Of a DNA stretch of 64,000 nt, positions 10,141 to 21,973 are shown piece after piece. Position 1 is the first letter of the stretch. Each line of letters starts with the position of its first letter. The stretch comes from Microstegium vimineum. Taxonomy: Eukaryota; Streptophyta; Magnoliopsida; Poales; Poaceae. Position numbers and translations under genes: made by a program. The notes under the pieces are model-generated. The model worked only from the letters and a program-made list of their open reading frames with translations, was not told where the DNA came from and did no database searches. The stretch lies in contig CM039119.1 of assembly GCA_022036555.1 (NCBI GenBank), positions 4,340,001 through 4,404,000 of the forward strand, in the 5' to 3' direction.

Positions 10141-11295
10141 TAAATACAGGAGCCATCTTTTATTATGCTAGAGGAGACTTCAGCTACCCAGTAGGAATCC
10201 TAGTGTCCGCGAATTATACATAGTAATTACTTTGAAATTTGAATGGTTTGTATTTATAAATAGAGAGAAGTGTTTTGGTATCCAATTACTGTATGATTTT
10301 ATTTTTGTCATACACATCTAAAAAAAGAAATATTTTATTACAGTATTTGAAAAGCATTTTTATATTTTCTAAAAAATAAAAAGGTTTACTTTCTAAAAAA
10401 AATCATAACTGATTTTGTTTAAATCAGAAAAATATACAAACATAGCCTATCCATTGGTGCCCTATTTAGAGTTATTTATTTTATTAGTTCCTACTCTAGT
10501 ATTTTATATTGCTAGTAATCACATTCACTAATTATTCAAACAATCATTTTACACTATATTATACCCAACATTGACTGATTGACTAGTAAAATCCATATAG
10601 TAGACTACGAGCAAGGAGAAGATCTACAAGATGAAATCAAGCTCGCGTAGGCGTGGTTCTTGCACCACCACATACATATAAAAATTTCTTATTTTAGAGT
10701 TGCATGGCCAAAAACAAGCTCTAGTAATATATAGTTGGATTACCAAAAATGGACTTCTCCCGTTAAATGTGATATGGGGCACATTCACGGAAGCAGGAGT
10801 TTGGTGGTGTCTGCAGTACTTGTGTGCCATGCTTCTTTACATCGAAAAAAAAGTACCCTTGGCACTCACAATAATGAAGTAAAACATAATATTTAATTTT
10901 ATGGACACTAAGTAGAAGTAAACTGAACAGCAAATGGCCACAATCTATGCATATATCATGAAAAACAATAACATTACTTTAACTGTATTTGTGAAGATAA
11001 AATTGAATCTACAGTTGAAGAAGATGTTTTACCTTCGTAATGACTTGTTCAACTGATGATGTTATTCCAGAAGTGGCGTACATATATATATGATGTCTCT
11101 GCAAAAGTTTTCCAGGCAGATTATTGGATGCATGGAAGATAATTGGAATGCCAAAACTGGAACATATCCTACCATTGTACGTCTCAAACACATCATAGGA
11201 CCAGATGCATATGCACGTGTTCTTTCTTTAATAAGAAGCTGACATGACCAGGAATGATCAAAGCTAATAATTCAAGTCCTACTTGGTTAGCTAAG
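10141..11295. other. AT-rich intergenic DNA
   Basis: No gene, RNA gene or clear repeat recognised. Open frames here are under 70 codons and unremarkable. Confidence 0.4.
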
Positions 11296-11297
11296 TA

Positions 11298-12588
11298 CTC
11301 CCTCTACCCCTTTTTAAATGTCGTTATAGTATCTGTGCTGATATTAGTGACATCTAATATATCCCAATAAGTTTACTATAAAAGATTCAACATCTATCTA
11401 ATGATAATAATTATATATAAAAAATATTAATATTTTCTTATATATTTTTGAGTGAAAGCATCGTGGGTCCTTTAAATTTTTCCCACTTCTCAACCAGGTC
11501 CAAGTACTTTTTTTTGCTCATCTATGTCCATAAACTTTTCCCCACTTCTCACCTAGGTACAAATACTTTTTTCAACTCATCTTAGTCCATGAACTTTTTC
11601 CCACTTCTCACCTAGGTCTAAATCAGGTCACTGGCGCCATATGCTCTTTTTAAAAAATTCATAAACAGGTTGAAACTTTGAAAAACTATATTAAATTATA
11701 GAAAAATCATAAAAATAAAAATACAATTTTGTTAGACTTTATATGAATAGATCTATACAATAAATATATAATATGACATGCTTTAGTTGAAAGTGTTTGT
11801 TGTAGCTGTAGATCTATATGATTGTGTTTAATTTATAACCATAGCTCCTGTACTCTAATTATGATGAAATTTCTATAATATGCTTCTCGTTGTATACATG
11901 AGCTATGATAAAAAAATTCAGCAGCGTTGGACTAGGTATGACTCAGTTTCAATACACCAACTATTTATTAACTATTAAATAAGCATAAATAATAACTTAG
12001 TCATATGTGCTCTTCTGAAGCTAAACTTTTTACCATAGCTAAAGCGTACAATAAATAATATAAAAATTTCACCATAATTAGAGCACAACAGCTACAATTA
12101 TGAATTAAACACGGAAACACATAGACCTATGATGTAGCAAAAAATTTAAACAAAAATATGCCATATTATATATCTATTGCATAGATATATTCATGTGAAG
12201 TATAACAAAACTGAATTTTACTTTTTACAAATTTTCTATGATTTTATGAAAATTTTCCAAATTTTAACCCATTTATGAAATTATTTATATATATGGCGTC
12301 ACATCATTAGCCACGTAGGCAACAGAGTCCAATGTAGACTGATTTGGACCTAAGTGAGAAGTGAAAAAAGTTTATGCACCTAGAATAGCAGAAAAAAGTA
12401 CCTGGACCTAGGTGAGACGTGGGAAAAAGTTTATGGACCTAGATGAGCGAAGAAAGTACCTGGACCTAGGTGAGAACTGGTGAAAAGTTTAAGAACCCAT
12501 GGTGCATTTCACTCTATTTTTTTGTCAAAATTAAGTATGTTTGACTTCTTGAAAAATGAGAACGATAGTTAAAAATGTATGAAGGGAG
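11298..12588. mobile_element. Stowaway-like MITE split by a foldback element
   Basis: Begins CTCCCTCTACCCC and ends GAAGGGAG between TA dinucleotides (11296-11297 and 12589-12590), the usual signature of Tc1/mariner Stowaway MITEs. The MITE itself is only about 217 bp (11298-11449 plus 12524-12588). The rest is the nested element at 11450-12514. Confidence 0.75.
11450..12514. mobile_element. foldback (MULE-like) element nested in a Stowaway MITE
   Basis: 1065 bp with inverted ends GAGTGAAAGCATCGTGGGTCC and GAACCCATGGTGCATTTCACTC. The flanking 9-mers TATATTTTT (11441-11449) and TATTTTTTT (12515-12523) match at 8 of 9 positions, which fits Mutator-type duplication. The arms (11450-11640 and about 12320-12514) repeat, inverted, a 60-70 bp unit containing CCACTTCTCACCTAGGTCCA. 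The core is AT-rich and has no coding capacity. Confidence 0.7.
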
Positions 12589-12600
12589 TACTCCGTGAGA

Positions 12601-14948
12601 GAGGACATGTGAGGATCTATCTTCTATCACAAGAAATTTCCCGTGGGGTGCTGCTTGCAAAGATAAAGAGGAGCTTTTGGCTTGGTCCATTGTAGGGGCA
12701 AGAAATGTTTAGTGCAAATTGCTATGGGAGAGTAGTTCTTTTTTATTTCCATTTTTAATGGGTTTTGGATCCTCTTTCTTAGCCCATTTGCCTGGGCTCC
12801 TCTTCTTAATGTCTATATATAGTAGGATCTGACAATAATGCTTGTTTTTATCCATACGGAACAAAAGTAGATAGCCGTAAGAGTCTATCTAAAAGGAGAA
12901 ATAACAACAACAATAATGCCAATGAGGACAACTAATGCAAACTCCACAAATCTATACCATGCCTCTACCAAACATTGTTGTACAAGGTCAACTTCCACCA
13001 CTAATGCAAACTCCACAATGCTTAGCTTGTTTCATCTTCAAGGTTAAAGATGGTTGTGAGAAATGCAATCAATTCCACGATAGCGGGCAATTGTTGTTGA
13101 CACCTAAAAATGTGTGAATAGAGAGATTGGGCTTCACCAATAGGTTTTTGGTGTTAAAAAGATGCAAGAAAATATTTGGCATAGCGAGAATCAAAGCCTA
13201 AGCGAAGAAGGATAAAAATCCGGCTTTGCCCTGCCCAAACCGACTAGGCTGGTTTGTTAAACCTACACTGGCTCGGCCAGAGTGCTCAACCTCTACGTGC
13301 CCCTCCGTGACAGATCTTCTCGAGAGGTGTTCGAGAGTCTACTAGGCAAAACACAGGCTTTGGATCGATCTAACCTACTTGTCAGTCAATTTCTTATATT
13401 CGATGTGTTCTTGTTGTGATCAAGGTCATGTGCCACCTTGGAGGTCCTAGCCTTTGATGACGTGTGAACCAAATTAGTGTCAACAATTATTAAACATGCA
13501 CGACCATGAATTCTTGTAAAATATAGTCTCAATTAGTTTAGTTTCATTATGGATTAGGCCTGATTTGCGAATTATTGCGATAGAGGTTGTGTTGTGCTTA
13601 TTGCATGGTCGACATAGGTCTTACAGTGGAGATGGGGATGGGGGGGGGGGGGGGTAGTTAGATGCACATTTGATAAGTGAACAACATGCGTGGGCGTCGG
13701 GCAACCACCTGTAGGTGGCAAGCTAAGTGGAGGTTGACGTTGTGTGGTATCGAGAAGCCCAAGCCCAGGGTCTCGGGAAAATTTGAAAACTGCCATTATA
13801 ATTTTGCTAAATTAAAGATATGTCATCCTGTCTCACATGTCATTGAGTCATGTGCATGTCAGTAAGATACCAATGACATATATTTAAATTTACAAAATTA
13901 TGATGGCACCGCTCAAATTGAACCACTAAATAGATCTCCCACACTTAGGCCAACTTTGGAAGCAAGAGGAGAAAAACCCAGCGATGGAAAGCTTTATACC
14001 AAGAACTAACAAGACATTAATTAACTAAATGATGACATACCTATGGATTACCCACTCAGTAAAAAGTCTAGGATCTTAGAGGGATTGGATTTTATTATAG
14101 ACACTTAGGATATCCGCTCTAGAGTTCCAGTTGGGGCCATTATATTTCTGGCATAGACGCTGCAGGAGCTGCAATGGCGTGCACTATGTCAGTGACCACA
14201 CATCGAGTAATATTGCAAGATGCAGTGTGTTGCTGTTTGTTGGCTCAAGGTTGGAAGGGATTTGGCCGCAATTATCTCTGTCCTGCTAAACTGCCCACAT
14301 CATGTCGTTCCATGCATGCAGACATTTGGACCCTTGTTGGAGGGTGGTAAGCAGCCACTTCGTTCTTGTTTGCCGCAATTTGCAGTCATGGTCTCGAGCC
14401 TTCTATGAAGCACCTCCTCCATGTCCTGGGGAGAGACGAGAGGCGTACAGCAACAAACAATCTCAAGCAATGGCATGTGTTGAAGTAGTCTGGAGAACAC
14501 ATGCATGCTCGATGAATTGGCACCTCTCCTTGCATTGGACTGGAGACCTTGCTCAAATGGTTGAGATGGGCAGTGTAGCAGGATCAGGTCCCGCGCGCGA
14601 GGCTATCAATCTATCATCAGCAATGTGCTACCATGGTGAGTAATCACACGCCTGTGATGTGCCGGACCAGATCAGTCAGGTAGCTCACACTGCCTGCCCA
14701 AGTGAATGGCGACCAAGGAAGAAGTCACGCCCATGGCCATCACGACAACCATCCGCGCATGGACCGCATGCAGTCGTGAATCAGACCTGGTACTGTGGTA
14801 CATTACACCAGTATCAATTTGGTAATTAATTGTCTAATAAACACATAAAATCTTGACCTCTGGACCAATCAATGTACACTTAAAATCTTGACCTGAGGAT
14901 AAGACCGCAATCTTAGACCATTGAACTACCAATTAGTACTATATGAAC
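12601..14948. other. intergenic DNA without recognised genes
   Basis: Contains a G15 run (13640-13654) and a short duplicated phrase ACTAATGCAAACTCCACAA near 12931 and 13000. Frames up to 113 codons (14302-14643) have no recognised domain and I do not call them genes. Confidence 0.4.
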
Positions 14949-14949
14949 A

Positions 14950-16100
14950 CTAGTCTATCAACCCGTGCTCTTGCACATGTCAGAATTTTAAAATATATAC
15001 TATTTAATACATTTGACTAATAAAATTACTTGTATTAATTGTCTGTTTTCTTTATTTACTTTTTGTAAAATGGACATAATAGATACTTCATATTCTTTAT
15101 CTTATGATCATAAACTTTTTAATTATTTTTTTTGCAAGGGATCGACCTATAAAATTTTCATCTATATTCATATTTTTTTACTTTGCATGGCACTTCTGTA
15201 TATATTTAATATGCAATATTTTGAAACCTTGTCATAAAATAGTGGCCCGTGTTATGAAGTCATGAATCTAAATTTTAGTTTTCCAAAATTATTTTTATTA
15301 ACTGCTATATATATACATATATTTTTTCTCAAGTTGAAACTCTTGTGCATATTGTAGCTTTTACTAACTTCAGTTTGGACGGTTTTAAAATGTGGATTTA
15401 TGGTATATTCTTAAATATACTACAATAACGTACACAAATCATTTGAAACTTGCACCAACTCACCTAAGCTAAGTGTTAAAGTTTGAAATGAGATATCGAA
15501 TGAGGGTAGCAGTGCTAACCTCAATAGAATTTTAAATATTAAGCCTTATAATGATCGAATTACTCTAAAGTAATGTTAAAGGGCAAAAAGAATATAGCCA
15601 CCAGTAGTGTCACCTAATTCTCAAGATGATTGAATTTTTATATGAAGCAATTATATGTGAAATTATTGTAATACTATAAATATATATATAAGCATTTAAA
15701 ATATAGAAATATATAAAGTAAAAAACCTATATAAATTATGCCATTGTTACTAATGACATAATATCTAGGTATATATTACTTTACATTATGGGTAATTCGA
15801 ATGCAAACTTAAGGGTCAAAGCATTGTCTTTCTTGATGATAGAAATGGATAATTTATGAAGAATGTATTATTGGATTAGTTTAATTATCTTTTACAATTG
15901 TGGAGGTTTGAATTTTTCCTTATAAGCTTTATTGATAACTCCATGATCATGGTCCCCTAATTTTTTAGCATCATTAGCATGCCATTTGAAGTAATTGAGT
16001 GACATTATTTCTAAGATAATTAAAAAATTAAACCAAATGCTCAATAAGAATTATATCAAAACTTACTTGTGCGAAGTAATCCAAGGATATTAAATGAAAA
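14950..16100 (-). mobile_element. Helitron, 3' terminus at 14950, right limit unknown
   Basis: Read on the minus strand, the element ends ...GCACGGGTTGATAGACTAG followed by T: a short hairpin, a 6-base spacer and CTAG inserted before T, which are Helitron 3' features. The terminal 20 bases (ACTAGTCTATCAACCCGTGC on plus) are identical to the inverse of the Helitron end at 42755. The hairpin is weaker here because GCAC is followed by ATGT instead of GGGT. The 5' end was not found. The end given is where the AT-rich part stops; the element may reach about 17170. Confidence 0.6.
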
Positions 16101-17175
16101 TAATACCTAATGGTCAGTAAAGATCATGACATGCATATAGTAGGAGACAAATTAAATTGTAATTCTGGGATCTACCAAATGACCATACCTTTCGTCCACA
16201 TGTGCGGCGATGCCAACGTTAATGTAGATGTTGTGGATGTCGGATCTCATGGCACCAGTGGCGTGTGTGTTCCCCGCCTTCTCTTTCTTGACGTAGATCT
16301 CCTTGTCGTCCCTATGATGTTGGACATGACCATCCTTCCATTCTCTTGATGGAGTTGGATCGAACATCAATGGTCGGTGCAAGGGTGGATGACGGTGTCG
16401 TGGATGTTGGTGGTTGGTGCACGGCCAAGCTCCGACTTCCTCCATGTGGAGGCTGAAATTGTCACTTGATGAAAATTGTAACCTCATTTGGTAGTTGATA
16501 AATATTCTCAATCCTTAGATTTTATACTGATTTTGTGAGTGGCCAGGGCATAGATGTCCTCAACCTCGTCGGCGTCAAGTGGTGTGTTCTTGTCGATGTA
16601 CATGAACTTGAATTAGATTAGTTTCTCAGCCATGGACAACGACGTGCAGATGCCATCACCCTCCTCCCTTCTAGAACACGTTGTCTTCGATCTCCACTAC
16701 ACAACACAGATCGTGCGATGATCCGCGTGGATGTTGAAAGATGAAGAAGCTATTGAACGCATCCTCTGTGATGAAGGAGGTATTTGATGATGAAAAATCT
16801 ATTTTACACGTGTGTCGTCCGTGTCCGTGTCCGTCCGGCTCACACACAACCAGCCTGTCCAACAGTTTCAATCTTCCACAGTCGACCAGTAAGCTCTGTA
16901 CATTATTGTTGACAGAGAGCCAAGGCCTGGCGTTCCCCGTGCAGACGCCTTGTGTGCATCCGTGGCAATCAAACATGTCATCACCCAGGAGACCTTTTAT
17001 TTGTGTATGCAGACGGTGCGCTGTGTTGGATTCCTCCTTGCTTGCTCGGCCTGGCGACCACAAGTCAGCTACCCGGCTATTGCCGGTGCCGCGTGGAGCC
17101 ATCTTTAGGCAGCATCCTTTTTTTCCTCCATTGGAACGTGTCCTCAGGCAGATGAATGATATACTACGATGATCT
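16101..17175. other. moderately GC-rich segment, possible captured gene fragments
   Basis: Composition rises compared with the flanking AT-rich DNA, and 143-codon frames exist on both strands (16741-17172 plus, 16671-17102 minus). No domain is recognised in either. Its position next to the Helitron end at 14950 allows the idea that it is host sequence captured by that element, but no exon boundaries are convincing. Confidence 0.25.
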
Positions 17176-17299
17176 TTCCAGCCCGTGTAGGTTTTAAAAT
17201 AATAGATTTGTTATTTTCGTTGTTTTTTTATCTATAATAATGATAAAGGTGAAAAAAATTCTAGAGATGGCTATAGTGATTACCGATTGCAGAGCCTAT

Positions 17300-17556
17300 G
17301 ATGGCTAGATGTTTCTAATTAATGTAAGAATTTCTAGCATTTATCTTTTTTCTTAGCGTGTCTAGTGAGAACTAACGTGGAGCCTCTGTTGAGGCCTCCA
17401 ATTACTAATATTAACGATTTTCAATCGTCAAACTCTATAGATTTGATGGCTAAATGTTTCTAATTAATAATGTGAGAATTTCTAGTATTTATCTTTTTTT
17501 TTGGACGTCTAGTGAAAGTTAACGTGGCCGTTGAGGCCTCCAATTAGTAATAGTAA
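17300..17556 (+). repeat. two adjacent copies of a 115-bp dispersed repeat
   Basis: Copies at 17300-17415 and 17445-17556 share GATGGCTARATGTTTCTAAT, ATTTATCTTTTTT and GAGGCCTCCAATTA. A third copy lies at about 18838-18954. They belong to no family I can name. Confidence 0.7.
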
Positions 17557-17729
17557 GATAAGATAAGATACATATACAAAAATAATTAAAACTAATTGGA
17601 ACTATCATGTATAGACGAATAATGAGTGCCGGTCAGTGTCTCATTTTTTTGAATAACGTGGCACATATATATATATATGAGAAAAAATCTATGTATTTTG
17701 AATCTAATGTCGCACGTGATGTGTGTTCA

Positions 17730-17972
17730 GATGAAATTCGGCGCGGCGGATGAAACTGAAGGCTTACGCATGGTGTCTCAGTCTGTCGAGGACCGATGAT
17801 CATTGAGTTCGATGAAATTCGGCGCGGCGGATGAAACTGAAGGCTTACGCATGGTGTCTCAGTCTGTCGAGGACCGATGATCATTGAGTTCGATGAAATT
17901 CGGCGCGGCGGATGAAACTGAAGGCTTACGCATGGTGTCTCAGTCTGTCGAGGACCGATGATCATTGAGTTC
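17730..17972. repeat. three identical 81-bp tandem units
   Basis: Units at 17730-17810, 17811-17891 and 17892-17972 appear identical base for base, each starting GATGAAATTCGGCGCGGCGG and ending TGAGTTC. Since 81 is a multiple of three and the minus strand has no stop, a 110-codon frame (17633-17965) with a 27-residue repeat results. The composition is richer in GC than the surroundings. Identity of the units implies recent expansion or gene conversion. Confidence 0.9.
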
Positions 17973-18246
17973 GATTCAGCCAGGATAGCGGCGGCACTGG
18001 ACCACCAATGATGATCGATCTGGATTATCCTGGACGTAAAGGATCGAGCACCAGCAGTTGCTGCCTGAATGAAAGATTGAAAAAGTTAATAAGAGGGAGA
18101 AGAACAAAGATGAATTAGCTCAATTAGCTAGGCGAGATGTGCGCACAACAACTTGGTGGAGGGTTTAGTCGAAACCATGAGGACAGCAGCTGGTCACGTG
18201 GAATAATAGATGGATTATTGTTCCCACGTTAACCAAAGTTGTTTCC

Positions 18247-18248
<2 letters not shown>

Positions 18249-18319
<71 letters not shown>
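18249..18319. repeat. (TA)n microsatellite, about 70 bp
   Basis: Uninterrupted alternating TA following CTAC and ending before TTGTTTGG. Length in an assembly may be unreliable. Confidence 0.9.
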
Positions 18320-18322
<3 letters not shown>

Positions 18323-18837
18323 TGGTTGGTGTAGATATATTACCTCTAATATTGTATTAATGTATTATGTTTACGGTTCAATCTAAATATTTAATATTGA
18401 ACAATGGAACGCTAGCTTATCACGTATTATAGGGATAATAATATTTATTTATTGGAATTGGACGGGATCTCACCATATATTCCAATATTTACTTGGTTAT
18501 AGAAATATATAGGGTATACACTTTTTTGGCTGGTCACTGGTGGCAATAATAGTTTTAAGATTTTTTTGGAAACTAACTGGACCACGTTTGTTATATTTCC
18601 ATGTCATCAAGATGATCACGTTAGTTCTTTAGATATTCAATTAACCAATCTTGAGGGACGTGTGGCCGTATCTAATGTCTTATATTAACTAATATATTGA
18701 GCGACGTGGTGGTTGTATCTAATATTTTATATTAATAGAAATCTTGGATATTTTAGATATTCTATTAATTAACTAAATGTGAACGTAACAAAAATTAGAT
18801 TAGATCCAATGGTTGCGGATGGTTGAGTCTTTCGGAT

Positions 18838-18954
18838 TAATAGCTAGATGTTTCTGATTAATGTGGAAATTTCTAGCATTTATCTTTTTTCTTAGAGCTT
18901 CTGGTGAGAATTAACGTGGAGCCTTCATTGGGGCCTCCAATTAGTAATAGTAAC
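18838..18954 (+). repeat. third copy of the 115-bp dispersed repeat
   Basis: Same landmarks as the pair at 17300-17556 (TAGCTAGATGTTTCTGATT, ATTTATCTTTTTT, GGCCTCCAATTAGTAATAG), about 1.3 kb away in the same orientation. Confidence 0.65.
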
Positions 18955-19086
18955 ATCCTAGCTTTTCATCTTTCACCGTTTTGAATAATCTCGCTGTCAA
19001 AGATAGTTCAGTACAAATAAATTAAACTAGGGTGAAAACCACATTCAACCACGGACGTCAAGCATGGTTGAACTGTTAAATTCACT

Positions 19087-19512
19087 TCATATATCCAGCC
19101 GTAGATTGAGCAAAGATTGGCTTAGGTCAAAACGTACTGCATACTTGATTAGACCTATGATCGAGCATTCATTTTCTCTTCTTTCAATTAATAATGAAAC
19201 ATGCAGCATATGTTTACTTCTTGTCACTGTGATATCATGATAATAAGAAGGGATAGACATAAGACCCCTCACATTGGCGGTCAAGATGGTGCGTCCCAAA
19301 TAAGCATATATATGCAGCGCCAGACGATCCCCAACTGATAAAGCAGACGACAGTGGAGCTAGAATTACATGCAGGTTTGGACCTGGTGATGCGTTGTAGC
19401 TGTATTGACCATCCACTAAATTTGTTGATTGATCGGACCTCTCAGAGGTAGGAGTAGAGTGGAGAGTTTTGATGATAAAATAGAGTGCACAGCGTTCTTC
19501 TATGGAAGACAT
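19087..19512 (-). CDS. unrecognised 141-codon open frame
   Basis: A minus-strand frame, MSSIEERCALYFIIKTL to LSQSLLNLRLDI, in otherwise AT-rich DNA. No domain, signal peptide or membrane segment was recognised, and no clear promoter or splice partner was found. A frame this long in low-GC DNA is mildly unusual, which is the only reason to list it. It could be a chance frame or the remnant of a single exon. Confidence 0.15.
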   Translation of the reverse strand: MSSIEERCALYFIIKTLHSTPTSERSDQSTNLVDGQYSYNASPGPNLHVILAPLSSALSVGDRLALHIYAYLGRTILTANVRGLMSIPSYYHDITVTRSKHMLHVSLLIERRENECSIIGLIKYAVRFDLSQSLLNLRLDI

Positions 19513-20029
19513 AAAGTGCCGAACTTGCTGACATGAACGATTGTTGAAACAGTAATAGAGATCTCGATCCCTGTGTGCACTCTTATGTATTTAAGAACAA
19601 TTAGTAACAATGACGTGAAGGGTTCATGATTTTATATGTATATAAAACAAGGAAAACAAAAGTAGTCAAAGATCAATGACATTAATTAAGTTCTATAATT
19701 GAGATCACTATTAAGATTGCCGCTCTGCAGAAGGACATTTTCTATCATCATGACCAAGGACATAATAACCATACCATTATTGTTTAGTGCCCGTGACTAT
19801 AGGCAGCACCTAAAGTTTACAACAGGAATGTTTCAGATGGTATCAACGGATCATTGCATGTTTACACACGGACTTATGCTGCATTCATACTACTGTGTGC
19901 CCCCATACGAGAGAGCCGCTGAATAGCGATGGGGCAACATGTTGACACCAATATATTAGGGTCACACATCAGCAGGGCTAGCATGTCCGAGGCTGTAACC
20001 ATCTACATGTACCAGAAAACCGAATATGC

Positions 20030-21270
20030 TTGGGGCCAGCAATTTCCTTGAGGGGCAAAATTGAACCCCCAAGGATATATCATTAACTTGGGGGGCATAT
20101 GAAATCCTCAAGGAAATGCATATTCTTGAGTGCTAACATAAACCGCCAAGTTAATTCCATATTTCCTTGAGTGCTAGTCGAAACTGTCAAGGTAATTCAA
20201 GTTTGCTTGAGTGTAACTAGAAAGCGCCAAGGAAGTCCAAATTTCCTTGGGTGTAAACCCTCAAGAAAATTATTGTAGTCACCAAGGAAAAAATTCCAGT
20301 TATAGTCATATTCTTCTTAACCAATGATATATTGAACTCATTGACATTGCATTTTATAGAATAAAAAAGCTTTATTGACATGTTTTTGAAATGAAAAACA
20401 TTTTTTCTTAGTATATTAATCCAAAAAAAGGTATGTGTAGTCTTACATTAGAGAATGCCTACTAACACTTAGCTTGAGATACCTAGTTAGTTTTAAAGCT
20501 AACATGCAACATACTAATATGGTATGGAGGCAAAGTTTATATCAAAGTTGTAGAGAACGAGGGGATATACAACTTATTAGTTGATGACTTTTTTATTTGA
20601 AATCGCTTGATGTCCATAAATTGTGTTATTAGTTCTTAGAGTTTTGAAATTCTTTTTTTTTTGAATTTTTCAAATGATCTCAGATGGAGATACAACCTAA
20701 ACCAAAGTTGTAGTATTCAACGAGATATAAAACTCTCTAGTTCAAACTTTTTTCATTTGAAATTGTTTATGCTCTCTAATATTCATTACAAGATCATTTG
20801 AAGTGAAAACAAAAAGAAAGAAACATTCACTTAGTCACAAAAGACTTAGTGGTGTAGTGGTAAGTGAGTTTGATACCTGAACAAGATATGTTGTGTCTTC
20901 CCTGTAACAACAAACATGTGAGTATTTTTCTTTTTCGTATAGTCCTTGAGTGTTAGTGGCCCTCTCAAAAAAATTTATTAGCACTCAAGAAAACATAAAT
21001 CCTCGAGGGGTGATATATTTCCTTGACGACACTAAAGGAAACATAAATTCTTGTGTGTTATTACATTTCCTTAACCATGTTAAAAATCTGACCACTTATT
21101 TGTTTCCTTGGTGGCTCAACCAAGGAAATAATTTGTGACGATCGACCCTCAAGATAATAGGTATTTTCCTGACTCTCTACCTTTGACAGTATGTCCTTGA
21201 GTGTTGGCCGCCAGGAGTGATTTCCTTGACGGTTTTGCACCTTTCCTTGAGGGGTTTTTACCCTCAAGGG
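20030..21270. mobile_element. non-autonomous DNA transposon candidate with many CCTTGAGGG motifs
   Basis: CCTTGAGKG and its complement recur over a dozen times at the left (20049-20290) and about ten times at the right (20943-21265), in both orientations, with few in the middle. Clustered short subterminal repeats in both orientations are typical of CACTA (En/Spm) elements. The centre contains GTTGTAG...TTTTTCATTTGAAAT phrases (20555-20770) also present in the CACTA element at 30539-31453. Terminal CACTA ends and a target duplication could not be fixed, so limits are approximate. Confidence 0.55.
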
Positions 21271-21973
21271 TATTATTACGTGCACATGTCCTAGCACGCA
21301 GCGGAGATAGGTCAAAACAACAATGCCAACCAGTAGGACATGACCGTGTGGTGTAGTGAAAGGTATGGTCTAGGAATGGCTAGAGGGGGGGTGAATAGCC
21401 TAATTAAAATTTTCTACAACAACACTAGGCAAAGTGGTTAGAATAACACACAACGTAAAGCAGGTTTGCACTAGCACTACAAGGTTATACAAGCCATCTA
21501 CAACAAGTCTAGTAACTAGCTAGAATGAAACTAATTCACACAAGCAAGCTAGCTAACTAGAACTACAAAGACTAGCTACACAAGAAGGTAACTAAGCTAA
21601 AACTACACAAGCTAAACAAGTTACTCTACCTTGCAAGAATGAAATAATGTAATGCAAGAGCTAGAGCTAGGAGGGTTATACCGTCGTGGAGAGTAGCGCC
21701 AATAGATAACAAATCGATCAACAAACACAATATGAATCCTCAGTAGAGAGACAAGTGACACAATGATTTTTTAGTGAGGTTCACTTGTTTGCCAATAAGC
21801 TACTCCTCGTTGTAGCGAATCACCCACTTGGAGGATCACGCGCTAATTGGCATCACAAGCCAAACCCGTCACCGGGTGCCGCACAACCAACACAAGATGG
21901 GGTTCCACAAGCTATGAGCAATCCACTAGAGATGTCTTTCGTGAACTCCCGCGGGGAAGAGTCAAGAACCCCT

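Noticed and set aside
16152..16511. INVGIAAHVDERYG resembling the start of an elongation factor GTPase domain
   Set aside because: The GKT loop is absent and nothing downstream fits; chance similarity.
17633..17965. 110-codon repetitive frame as a real repeat protein
   Set aside because: It exists only because the unit length is a multiple of three. There is no promoter, no homologue recognised, and it is kept as a tandem repeat.
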